Positions 38,469 to 49,843 of a DNA stretch of 64,000 bases are shown here, piece after piece. The notes beneath the pieces are model-generated. The model did not search any database. It saw nothing but the letters and a program-made list of their open reading frames with translations, and was not told the origin of the DNA. A program made the translations under genes and the position numbers. The stretch is taken from positions 1-64,000 of the forward strand of contig JADFUC010002397.1 in assembly GCA_019722365.1 (NCBI GenBank), read 5' to 3'. The DNA comes from Lithospermum erythrorhizon. Lineage: Eukaryota > Streptophyta > Magnoliopsida > Boraginales > Boraginaceae. The stretch's first letter is position 1. Every line of letters starts with the position of its first letter.

Positions 38469-38603
38469 AGACCTGGGACTGTGTAGTGAGTTAGTATTGG
38501 GCTTAATTTTATATGATGTTTGATTTCGTGTTACAATATATTGTTCTTCTTGGTTGTTTGGGTCGTTAAATTTCGAGGTCGAAATTTTATTAGGTGGGTA
38601 GAT
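38469..38603 (+). other. Pre-LTR tail and polypurine region of E
   Basis: The tail shared with D and F contains tttgatttcgtgtta and tcgaggtcgaaattttatta, then GGTGGGTAGAT immediately before the 3' LTR. Its direct joining to RT shows the internal deletion. Confidence 0.75.
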
Positions 38604-41096
38604 TGTAATAACCCGCTACGTTATAAAAATAAATTTCGCCGTTGGACCCAAAGCGATAGTATAAATAATTTCGGAATAAGATCGATGTACCGAGACTAGT
38701 ATTATATTTAGTAGTAGCTTATGCTACGAAATTTTACATTTGGAATCGGTTTCACGAGATTTAAGTACGAAAAGTAAAAATTAACCGAAACTCTAATCTG
38801 ACTCAAGCTATCCTTGAATATCTTCTCATCCTTATCCTCTTTCATCATCAACTCATCATCATCCCCTTTCAAGCTTCGCCGAAATATTCTCCTTCCCTTT
38901 GAAATTTCTTCCATTTCTTCGATTGTTGCTCAAACTCCAAGATCGCTTGTCGTGATATCTTCCCCGTCATCATCTTCTTTGAATTCATGTAAGAAAGTTC
39001 GAATCTTTCGATATTTCTTGGGTTTCATATTAGTTGACTTTTTAGTTGACTTTTGCTAAATTGAATTTTAATTGTGTCTCTAAGTTTGTTATGGGTAGTA
39101 TGTATTTAATATAAGTAGTTAATCACGAGTTAAGATGTTGTTTGCATTATAAGCATCGTTGACTTTTTTTCTAAGATAGTTGACTTCGATGTCGACTTTT
39201 TATAAGACTTTTAAATATGCAGTGGTTAATTGGGACCTTATCAGAGTTGTCAGAATGTTAGAATTGGATTTATAATCGACAGCGTTAGCTGGTAGCGATT
39301 TGTAAGCTGAAATAGAATTCGCATTTTGGGAGTGTAGCTTGTTAATTATGGACTCGAGAGTTAAATAGACGACTTATAAGTTGATTTGAAATGTTAAAGC
39401 TATAAGGTGGGAAATTTTGTAGGGGTCGATCAGCTGTTCGACTCGTGGTCATATCAAGGCTGTCTTTTATTCACAATAAGCTAGACTCATGAAGAATCGC
39501 TCCACCAAGAGTTTGCAATGATTCTAGAACGCAAGCATAAGAAAGAGGGTTTGATTGTACTTTCCGCTTTGTTAAAGGCCGATCGCGGAAAGGGAAGCTA
39601 CCGTGATTTATGAGCCATGAGGATTTTGTAGAAGCAAGCAGAGAAGAAGACTTATCTCACTTGGCAAGTATCGTCTATATCACGGTATAAAAACATGTTT
39701 GGCCTATACTTCGTATAAGAGCGGTATGATTATCTATGATCACTTCAGCGTGTATCATTGCGCTGGGCCTTATACTACGGGTATAAGTTATGTTTGGCCT
39801 ATACTACGGTATAAGCTATGTCTGCCTTATACTTCTGTGATAAAGAATGTACGATTATCTATGATCACTTCACAAGCAAGATTGTTGGGCGCTTCGGCCT
39901 TATACTACAAAGATAAGAGTGGTGTTTATTAGCGATTGGTCCATTCCCCGCAGTAGACGGATCGAAGATACGCGCATTGGCGCTTCTGTGATAACATGAG
40001 ATGCAGAGATGTATTACCAATGACTGTGAACAGCTATAGTCGTTTGCCGAGTCTCTGATTTTATTCTAAAGTTTATCAGGCTGCCTTATCGAGACTTTGT
40101 ATTATATCTCGATACGTTATGCCCGAGACCTTTCGCAAGTTAGCGATATGGCCTTATTAGGTACCCCGCGATATACATTTATTCATATTGACTACTATAT
40201 CTTTTGACTGCCTCAAGCCAGAGTGGCTTAAGTTTCACCCTCAAGTTCACTAAGCTCGCGGCTTACACCCCCTATTCGCTTTTGGGCGCATTTGCCTCAA
40301 GGCCAGTCGACAAAGCGGCTATCGAAATGAGGTCGTTGAGAGTTTATATTCCGGTTGCCAGTGAGTACTCCAGCGTCGAGATCCTCAAGGCCTCTCGTGG
40401 ATTTTATCTCAAGTATTTTGAGCCTTATCGAGACTTCAGATTATATCTCGATACGTTACGCCCGAGACCCTGAGTGTTATGAGATGGCCTTATTGTGCAG
40501 ATTCCTTGTGGATACATATTTATTCATATTGACTACTATATCTTTTGACTGGGTGGTCGCTTGTATGGCTTAAGCTTTCACCCCTGTTAAGCTACTAAGC
40601 TTCGCAGTACTACACCGTATTCGCTTTGGGCGGCATTTCATTTGTGCCAGTTCACAAAGCGGCGCTGAAGCCAGCGAGGTCAGCTGAGAAGTTTATATTC
40701 CGGTGGCTAGTGAGCATCGGTGGCTGAGGATCCTCACGCGCCTCATTTTTTGTTCATGGTCAACCGCTTCTTTGATTGTGGTATTTTCATTTTCAGACTT
40801 TAAATTGCTTCAAGTAATTATTTTGTACTGTGATACTATGATTTATCAGCTTGTACTTAAGTTTCAGATTACCTGCTCTTTTTTGAGATACGTCAGATAT
40901 ATATGAGCTTGGCTTATTAGATATCACCTCGACGGATTGTAAATTTTAAAATTTTTTTTTTTAGAATTTTAATTATAAATCAAATTTTGATAAAGGCGAG
41001 TTCTTTAAACTGAAGTCGCCTATCAAGACGCGCTGACTCGTGTTCGGATGTAATGATTCTCACCTCAGTATGGCCGACCTAGGGCGGGTCGTTACA
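38604..41096 (+). repeat. 3' LTR of E
   Basis: This is the partner of 33260-35808. It ends CGGGTCGTTACA, followed by ACATT, identical to the bases before the 5' LTR. It carries the palindromic array at 39690-39935 and an additional repeat of the tgactactatatcttttgac block (about 40188 and 40530), a local duplication of about 340 bp not obvious in the 5' copy. Confidence 0.85.
39690..39935. repeat. Palindromic minisatellite in E 3' LTR
   Basis: Repeated TTGGCCTATACTTCGTATAAG and GCCTTATACTACGGGTATAAG units are present, each self-complementary around a short loop. They are the same class as in D and F. Confidence 0.7.
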
Positions 41097-41101
41097 ACAT
41101 T

Positions 41102-41860
41102 ATTCTCTCAACATACCATCTAAACCAAAAATACCGACTCTAAAGGAGGTGTAGCTCTAATGTTGTAACCGAAGTTCCCGATACACGAGTCATAAAGAAT
41201 TCACCTTCTATCGCTCTTTCACGTCAAGTTGGAACAAACAGTCAACCATCCGTGAAGAACTTGGAGTGTCGTTGACTACTATTATATAAGCACTGCCATT
41301 TTAAATCTTGAGATCATAAGTTCTTCCATTATGGACTGAGCTTTACAATCTCCACTTATAGTTACTGTCATCTATGAGCAACTTTCTCGTATTTTCTATT
41401 CATCAACGAGATAGAAAATAAATATTAGGTATAATAATCACATTAATAACCCAAACGAATTAACAAAAGTACAAAATATATCTTATAATCGAGGATTTGA
41501 AGGTTCCGACATAAACACAACGAATTTGCCAAACTCGACAGTTTGAATATTGTGTCTAACTGACATTTTAAACTACAAAAAGAGCTTTGAAGATTTGAGA
41601 ATGTAAAATGTGTGTGTCTAATTGCCTCTTTATAGTGCAAATTGCATGGGATACAATAGAAAAACGTCACATAACTGCCATAACATTTGAAACACCTATA
41701 TATTTTGTCTATTATTTAAGCAATTAATGTCAAAATAAATATAAAACGTCACAAGACCGCCAAAACTGTCAGTAACTTTAAATAATTTGTCAATAACTTT
41801 AAGTGATTAGTCCAATCGAACATAATGTCATACTCATGTCACAAACTAAGTTACTAAGGA
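41102..41860. other. A+T-rich target DNA right of E
   Basis: There is no coding content. AACGTCAC, ACCGCC and ACTGTCA words recur at 41670-41830. Confidence 0.45.
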
Positions 41861-41869
41861 GTATAATGT

Positions 41870-42600
41870 TAATATGAGTTCATTATTGAGATACGTCATA
41901 TTCATGTCTCAAACTAAATTATTACAATTAATTTTAATGTTGACATGAGAATATTAAGGAAATTTAATTATTACAATGAAATTTATGATTAAATTAGTGA
42001 AAAACGTCATAATAATGACACCAACAATTCAACTAATTATAAGTTAATTTAAATATTTATTCAAGTAAAATATAACGTCACACAAATGTCATTGACTAGT
42101 TAATATTGATATGAGAATATTAAGATAATTTAAATATTGATATGAAATTTATGATTAAATTATTAAGAAACGTCATAGTAATGACACCATAAATTTAATT
42201 AATTTTTTCGTTAATTTAAATATTTATTCAAGTCAAACATTGACTAAGTTTCAAGAAAATATGATTATAAAATTAAAAAATTAGTTATTATTTGCATGAG
42301 AATATTAAGATAATTTAAATATTGATATAAAATTTATGATTAAATGATTGAGAAGCGTCATAATAATTACACCAGAAATTCAATTAATTTTTTAGATAAT
42401 TTAAATTTTAATCAAGTCAAATATAACATAACATAAATTCCATTGACTAAGTTTCAAGAATATATGATTATTATAAAATTGGAAATTAGTACGGTTTATA
42501 TGAGAATATTAAGCTAATTTAAATGTTGGTATGAAATTTATGATCAAATTATTAGAATTAATGTAGATATGAAATTTTATGGATATTAGTGTTCTTAAAT
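41870..42600. repeat. Degenerate tandem repeat, period about 165-205 bp
   Basis: The landmark tgagaatattaag recurs at about 41947, 42112, 42297 and 42501. It is followed each time by aatttaaat(att/gtt)g(a/g)tatgaaatttatgat, and in three units by AACGTCATaatAATGACACC, a self-complementary core. Unit lengths of 165, 185 and 204 bp vary by indels. It is very A+T-rich. Confidence 0.75.
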
Positions 42601-45300
42601 TAATTTGGTATATCTTTTTATATATAAATTATTTTATTATATTAAATCTCTTTTATAACATCAAATCCATCTAATAATATAACAATAATAAATAATGTTA
42701 ATTTTATTTATGCCACAATTATGTCACACATAAAAGCTTTGGATTTGTTAATGTATCAGAATTTGAAATTTTTTTGGTACGATTAAGACATGAAAGCATA
42801 ATCGTGCCAATTCATGATCATGGTTTACAACATCAGATATTTTAACGGCATATTATTCTATTTTATCCGAAAAAATACTTTGACGCTCTTAAGGCGTAAA
42901 ATTTACTGAGGTACATCTAGTAAATAACGCCACATGCCGGCCATAATTATTTTTGTGGAAAACTATTGAGCCTGGCCAATAATGTCAAGATTCAAGCGCT
43001 AATTTGACCAGTAATATTTTCCCGGGTCTCTATTATTGGGTCCTCAACCGTTCTTATTGCCGTTGATATCGATTTACGGCTCATTGCGGTCGAGCTGATG
43101 ATCTTAATTTGCCTCTTAATCGAGCCCAATCATCACTGCTAATCTTCAACTACTTTCTACCTTACCGAGATGGACGGCTCAACTCTTTGGCCAGCTTCTC
43201 CTCGCCCATTCGTGGTGGTCCGCATCCATTTATTCTATGACTGCTCGCCTCGATCCATTTATTATGCAGCTCAATCGCATGGACTAAACCCTATGAGCAT
43301 GTTTATTAATGGGATTATCAAATGCCCATAGGCAGCTTTCCTCCCGAAACAATCTGACCACTAAGAGTAAAACGGAGGTGGGGCGCGCTACACATTTGAT
43401 GAAGAAAGAAAGACAAGTCAACGAACAAAGTAAAAGAAAAAAATTGTTCGTTTCTAGAACTAGAGCTCTGTGCAATTTTGGATAGTTAATGGGCCGGTAG
43501 AATATTTCTGCAATAGTCCATTTTTAGGGGGAGGCACGAATTTGACAAAATGAATCATACAATATAACAACCTACACTAAAATTGCTCAATTTAATGATG
43601 AATAAATATGAAGGAAACATAACATTTTAAACACATTATTTATTACCCAAAATATTAAGATGTTAATATTAAAACAATAATCAAATAAACTAAACACTTA
43701 ATATAATCAGTCAAACATAGAATTTTAGAGATTACAAAGCTAAAACAAGAAAAAACCTAAAATCAGTCAAACATGAAAAGTAAACACCTTGTTAGAAAAT
43801 TCAAAACTTAAAACCAGATTTTGTTGTACACACAAATTTAGATTAAGCATAAATTTCATAAATTAAACACCAAATTTATACACAAAATTAAATTCGAACA
43901 CAATTTTTCTACAAAGCATTCACAAAAACTATTTTCTCGACTAATATAATTTGAAAATATTTTTGCTAAGAAACCATTAGCTAAATTATAATAAAATAGA
44001 TAAATTATAAAAGACAATGAGGAAAATGAAATGATAAGAACCATATGATCGTGGTTTTATTAGCCATGGAAAGCGTGTGTGGTGGAAGGTGACGGTGGTG
44101 TCGGTGGTGATGTTGCTGTGGTAGTGTTGGGTGCAAGGATGGGGTTGGGGCGGGAAGGGAAGGATTAATTGAATGTATTATGGAGAGCTATAACCCAAAC
44201 AGATTGATAAGCACTAAAACTCACCCTCGATTTTATTAGGTTTTATTTCGTATCAATTGTTACACACAGGTTTAACGTTGATTTTTTTCTAATCGTATCG
44301 AGATATATATTTTTAAAGCTGAACTAATATACCAACACTGCCAACTTGTTAGATAATATCGTGTTTTACTATGAGATAAACACTATAGATATTGTTGTGT
44401 ATCATTTTGAGATTTGGTAGATTAAAATTTGTTGTTTTGAAAGTATGTTCTTCTGTGATGTAAGTCTCAATATATATTACGATTTGAAAATTTCCAAGTG
44501 CGTTATACTACAATTGTCAATTAACCTCTATTTTGATTTAACTTTTAGATATTTGTTCAACTAATACTAATTATGTTAATATTTTATTTAAAAGCTCAAA
44601 ATTTCTTTAAAAAATTATTTCAAAGCATTTTAAAATACATAACATTGATTTCCAAATATTTCTTTTATTTTTAATTTGATTAATGAGGTTAATATTTAAA
44701 GAGTATATATTTGTGTTTATATCAGATAAATAGATTTGGTTTCACACCAAAAACTAATCAAGAATAGAAAGCAGTGAACTCAAGAAGTTATGGCTAACTC
44801 GAGTGACATCATCTATCGATGTGGGTTATGTCACATTAACACTGTCTGTTTACCGTAATAAGATGATACGCCACCATTCACGAAATTCTAACATCAGGAG
44901 TTATACGTGCCCTCATCACCACTGCCTCTACTCGATACTACTATATTAAAAAGATTACAGTTTTATCTAATACTAATTGGTGATAAGATGAATGATTCAG
45001 GTTCTTATTAATTAATTTGTAATTTAATAATCTTTTGATGTGGGTGTGGGTCCTTTATAGTGTTCTAATTGTGTGAACGTAAATTCTAGTGTTTCACATT
45101 CTTCAAATAGCATTATAGTCAAGAACGCTAGGTTTTGACATTTTAGGCTATAGGATGCAAGGTTCAGTCTTTGGACAAGAGCTAAATTAAACATATATCA
45201 AATAGTAATTTTAAACATATAAAAATCGGGATTCCATCATATAAACAATTTAAATAGAATAATTACGTAATTATAAACTCGAATCAAGTTTTTGATGTTA
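42601..45300. other. A+T-rich intergenic DNA, no gene recognised
   Basis: 43020-43440 is richer in G+C and resembles loosely the stretch at 46300-46450 (cccattc.tgtggtcc, cgatccattt, gggattatca). 44070-44160 is a GGTGGTG-rich stretch. A short plus-strand start at 44789 gives about 22 codons with CGLCH before a stop and is too short to call. Nothing else is supported. Confidence 0.4.
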
Positions 45301-45301
45301 T

Positions 45302-46188
45302 TGTTGGGTTTTACGATTCAACATCAACATTACTGAAAGTATAAAAGATCAATTTCAAGAACATCAATAGATTATAAAACTAATAATTCAATCGATATAT
45401 TGATGTACTTACACTTTGTAGTTGTAGAACAGATCGTAGAGTCTTCTCAAACAACCAAAGTCGGGTTGTCTCGCACACCACACCAACGATCGATCAAACC
45501 CTTCCTTTGGGTTTTTACTAGAATAAAGAATAAATAAATTTAGAGAAAGAAAAAGTCAAGGTTTTATTTCTCCTATGGTATTTGGTCAAAGAGGGCGAAA
45601 GGAGAAGTATTTTTGGTTTTCATCTTTTCTCAAAAGATGATTAGTGAATTATCTAAGAAATCTTAGCAAGGAAACAATCAACTTAACCTCTTTGAGTATA
45701 GATTCTCAGCCCTATAATTTAGGCAATTCCATAATATTCCTAGACCCCTTTTATTATTATTTTCGGCGGCTATAATTGAAATTTCACCCCAATATTTACT
45801 TATATTTATACTTTAACCCTAAGCTTATAATCGATTATGGGCTGATTACGTTGTCAAGCATGAGACCCTTAGACTCGATTCACAAGAGTAATATATTACC
45901 TATAACCTAAATATTGTATTAATATAGATTATGAACTAATCCTGTAAGCCATCATAACTCTCATTTAGACCGTCCGGTTTCGCACAATGGATCACAAATC
46001 TTCCAAGTTGAACTTGAAAAATTCTTGGTCCGGGGATTCACAAAAACAAGAAATCGCTGTTCGCCGAAAACACTCCGACGACTTAGTGAAGGATCCAAAG
46101 AGTTTAATTTCAAAGAGAATTTGGTTATCAAAGTGAATTTATTTGGATTTGTCTTCAAGGTTTACCTTTTATACTCTATTTGACAACA
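45302..46188 (-). repeat. Possible solo LTR, copia-like
   Basis: The stretch begins TGTTGGG and ends GACAACA on the plus strand. On the minus strand it has a TATA-like agtataaaagg at about 46162-46173 near its start. Size and base composition suit a copia LTR. There is no second copy in the window and no matching 5-bp flanks, so this is only a suggestion. Confidence 0.3.
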
Positions 46189-48780
46189 TTTTGGTCGAGC
46201 CTCGACGGGCTCTCTACAAGAGGTCGTAATTGGCGATCTTACCATCATAACGTTTCAAATCAAATATACCTAATGTCAGTTTCTCTATACCGAATCTGGA
46301 CTTCTTTAACTAATTTATCTCGGCTTTCACGTTTAGCCCACTCATGTGGTCCGTGCCCATTTATTCAAGCTTCTAATTCCCGATCCATTTTTGAAGGCCT
46401 AATAGTTGGACCGATCCCCGATCGTGCAATTTATTTACGGGATTATCATTTGCCCCTGCATCTCGCCCATTTTCTATGTCGATTCAATATAAAGCGGGTT
46501 CTTTAAATTTTCACAATCAAACAATGTCTTAATATCTTCCCACGAACGCCCACTATCAAAATAGTTGAGACCCTTCATCACAACTTCTTTATTATTTTTT
46601 CCCCAGATCAATTTTGAGAAAATCATTCACCTTTTTCCCTCACCTCCGGTCAATATAAGGCATTTTCTCGAGAATATTCATGTCTATCATTCTCTAATCA
46701 CTTCTACCCTCCCTCAAACAACGCCGACACCTCTACTCTCGCCTCAAGGTCGTGGTTCAAATAGCAACGCCAGGTCATCCTCGTCCCCCAAGTCTCTCTT
46801 CCCTTCTGTAACCCCTGGCCGGGTCTTCTGCCCCTTCAAGCCACCTCTTTGCCCCTGGCTCTTCATCTTTGTCCCGCCCCAGCCAAGGCGAAACCAACAT
46901 CAATCACGCGTGTGAACTCTCTCGAAAGACCTCGTTGACTTGAGAGGTCCCGCGACGAATTCTCCTCAAGATCCTCAAGGGCTTCAAAGGCCACCGAATG
47001 TATCTTTTGTCGTAGCCTTAATAACGGCCCTATGCCTCCTGCTCAATCTGCTGGGAAGTTGCCTGGCTTAGCTGCATCCACCTCTACCACCCCAACACGC
47101 TGATTTCCATCATGTTCTACTCAACAGCCTTGGTCAAGGGCCTCTTCCGTGGAGTTTCACCTTTTTCTCATACAACGCATCGTATGATGAGTTCTATTTT
47201 TTGGTGAAGAGGAGATTTAAGTGTCAAGCCTTCCTCTCTAGCGTGGAACCAAACCCTATATTTCTTCGCCGAGTAGGCCTCCTCCTTGGGGATGTTCCCC
47301 TCTGGGACTACATCCCACCCAAAGTCCAAGAGCACTCCCCAGATCTCGCTTGTCCTCAAAGCTGGGAACAAGCTCGTTGTTGCCGATCTCGAGGCCCTCA
47401 GAGGCATCAGGTTACCTTAACGTTCCCGCCCACAGCCTCCAACTATCCCGCATGCCTCTTCACCAGCTTCCTTCCGCTTGAGTTTCTTTCACGACGTTAA
47501 TGATTGCTTTTTCTCCTTCTATGGCTCTGAATTTTTTTAATAGGCCCCCAACTCCTTTTGGCTTTAACCCATAAAAGAGTTTGTGCCAGCTTCTTCGAGG
47601 AGGACAAGCTGCCAACCACCTCCTGGCGTACCTCCTTTCCCCGATATAAAGGTTCCTCCGATTCAGAGTTTAGTAGTAGCCAACGCTCCCAAGGTTCAAT
47701 ATGGACCCCTACTCTAAGGCCATTGTCCCCGGGTAAGATCATAATCTTCTCCGGCTAATCCATGCCCCACACTACCCCTACTAGCCAAATGACTCCGCCA
47801 TTTTCCTCGAAATGGAGGATCGCCTAAGAGGCTCAAAGAACTCCCCTCCTCTTCAGCCTCTCTCTCTCTGTCCCCGGAGACTCGGCTTCACGAAAGCGGC
47901 TCCAAGATCTCCGAGGTCCCCTACCCCACCAAGAGATTTGATCCCCTTGCTACCCCCCAAACATCATAGCCCCGCTAAGGAAACTAGAAAAGACTCTTCT
48001 TCACACTTCCGCCATTTCCGCTCTTTGGGCCTCCTCTTCTAGCCGAGGAGATATTCTACTTAATCTCAATCACCAAGACCGATTCTCTTTTCACACATGG
48101 GGATAAGCAGCATCCCCTATCTTCTCTACCGCTCATTAGTTTTCCTCTTACCTAACCTCTCCCTGCTTGTAGCTGTTTGACCTCTATGAGTGGTTCTTCA
48201 ATCTTGCCTTTGTCTTCTTATGTGGAAGCTGCTGATCGCCCTCCGAACCGGCTGTCAATCTGAGAAGAATCAAGGCCCCAAGGCGAGAAGGCTTCGGGAG
48301 AAGGCCCCGCAGTTACGCTTCGAAATTTGACGGTGAAGACACCACACTTCGGTGAGCAAGCATGTTAGTAGCGTGCACCACACATAGGTCGCGGGATGCC
48401 GAGATAGAACGCGCAAGTCGAAAGGGATCTCTCTCCTCATGACGTAGATGCCCTCAAAAGTGAGAGGGATGTTTCCTCTTACTCAAGCAGGACTCCAGAC
48501 GCCAGCGTACTCAACCATCGCCTCGCTGCTCGCCGTTGACGTAAAGCCACCAGCAGATTATGGAGGCGAACTGGAGAGCATCGAACCATTAAAAGACCGA
48601 GTGACTTGGTCCAGCCCACTGATGCGGCTCACTTTACCACCTCTCTCGCCTGGTATATTAACCAGCAGCATCAGCCTATGAGAATTTAAGTCCCTACAAC
48701 TTTTTAGAACTTGGGCGAATTTCATGATATGTCTCCCCTGCATCCCGAATCCTTCCAACTCATGATTTCAATGCCTCGTA
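46189..48780 (+). pseudogene. Plus-strand accessory ORF region of Tat-type element G
   Basis: The stretch lies beyond the C-terminal end of G integrase and is read opposite to G pol. Plus-strand frames give a Ser/Pro/Thr-rich leader (46565-46915). FLSSVEPN and LGDVPLWDYIPPKVQEHSP follow (about 47230-47340), then VLKAGNKLVVADLEAL (about 47355-47402). Further on are VEALKSER-type coiled-coil sequence (about 48450) and DLVQPTDAAHFTTSLAW near 48605-48655. This resembles the plant-specific putative gypsy-type transposon proteins that some Tat-lineage elements carry as an extra ORF. The family link is from memory of such proteins and should be checked. Many stops and frameshifts make it a pseudogene. 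Confidence 0.55.
46484..46496 (+). promoter_or_regulatory. TATA-like box upstream of the accessory ORF
   Basis: CAATATAAAGC on the plus strand lies about 80 bp before the first open frame at 46565, in the correct orientation to drive the accessory ORF. This is sequence resemblance only. Confidence 0.3.
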
Positions 48781-49249
48781 CAATGAATAGTAGTGTTTTT
48801 TATACCCCGCCTTATTCTTTCTCAGAATGTGCACAACGCTTGCTTTGACGCTGCATTTTTTTAGTTCTATTTATTGTCTGCTTTTCTCTCTTTACTCTTC
48901 CACGTTGTCGCGGCCAATCCCTGACCCTTAGGTCAGGAGGATCTCGCTTAGGCCGGGGTCAGATCTTAAAAGAGTTTTGTATCCCGTCAATTCTATGCCC
49001 CGGATCCTCTCATACTTTTTAAGTACGGGGCGACGGACTGGCGCGGATACTAGATACGGGATTATCTCCCTACCCAAAACCTCATCATTGTCCAACGCAG
49101 CGGGATTCGTTTCAATCGCCAGCGGTAGGATATACTAAACATTTAGATAGATTTACATCAATTTATTTGTTTATCGAAGTCTTTCTAGGTACGCTGGCAT
49201 AATTCGATACTCTCAATGGTATCAAGTTTTCCCAGTACTCAAGATAGTT
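48781..49249. other. Stretch between accessory ORF and G integrase
   Basis: No domain is recognised on either strand. It contains C/T-rich runs and a locally duplicated TCAGGAGGATCTC / GGGGTCAGATC region near 48930-48970. Confidence 0.4.
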
Positions 49250-49838
49250 TTAACTGAACCAAATTTTGTATTCAGGTTGTGCGGAATGTAAAAGATGGGC
49301 TTACACGTAGTATTTCCTTACGGACACGCAGTTCCATGACCGACACTGACTTTTCCTTCCGTGGTTTCTAGTTCATATGCGATCGGCCCCACAACCTCCC
49401 GACAAAGCGTACGGGTCCTTCTAGGAGACCTCCTGACTTTCCAATGAAATGACATTGAAATGTCGAGCTATAAGAACCAAATCTCACCAGAAATTGTCCG
49501 GCCCGGACCTTACAGCTGGACAAGCTACCTACTCCTTTGTGCCCTGGCCAGTCTTTAGCAACCGCGGCAGCCCTGCTTTCTTTCCAACAACCAAGTCACC
49601 AAGCAGCTCATGCTCTCTTGGCCAATCCGTCATAGTAGACACTCGAGTGGTCTCCGTGTGAATCTCTACCAGAGGCAACGCATCAGATTCATACATCAAA
49701 TTGAAGGAGGTCTCTCGCGATGGACGTCAGCCCGTATGACCATAAAGACTGGCTGGGAGCCTCGTCCCCACAACCTCCTCCTCCCCGAGCCTGCTTGGCC
49801 AACCTATATCGTATTACCTGAGTTGTCTCCTGCAATAA
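49250..49838 (-). pseudogene. Integrase C-terminal part of Tat-type gypsy G
   Basis: Minus-strand frames give LAKQARGGG and SLWSY (about 49740-49800), then LPLVEIHTETTRVSTM (about 49630-49680). KVRAGQFLV (about 49490) and ETTEGKSVSV (about 49330-49360) follow. These are the C-terminal integrase segments that follow the catalytic core in Tat-lineage elements. The N-terminal half is 9.4 kb away at 59.3 kb, because chromovirus F sits between them. Both halves are on the minus strand and in the right order. Confidence 0.8.
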
Positions 49839-49843
49839 AAGAA

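Larger units (their letters stand above)
33260..41096 (+). mobile_element. Ty3/gypsy chromovirus E, RNase H and integrase deleted
   Basis: LTRs of about 2.5 kb (33260-35808 and 38604-41096) flank a 2.8-kb interior. The target duplication ACATT is perfect (33255-33259 and 41097-41101). Both LTRs start TGTAATAACCC, and the 3' copy ends GTTACA. The interior has a primer site, Gag, protease and RT, then passes directly to the pre-LTR tail. It is a more strongly deleted relative of D. Confidence 0.88.

Noticed and set aside
43284..43475. Minus-strand frame with a Leu/Phe-rich stretch, possible membrane peptide
   Set aside because: Short, unsupported by neighbours, in non-coding A+T-rich DNA.
44789..44860. 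Short plus-strand frame starting MANSSDIIYRCGLCH, possible first exon with a zinc-binding pair
   Set aside because: Only about 22 codons before a stop, no supported splice structure or downstream exons.
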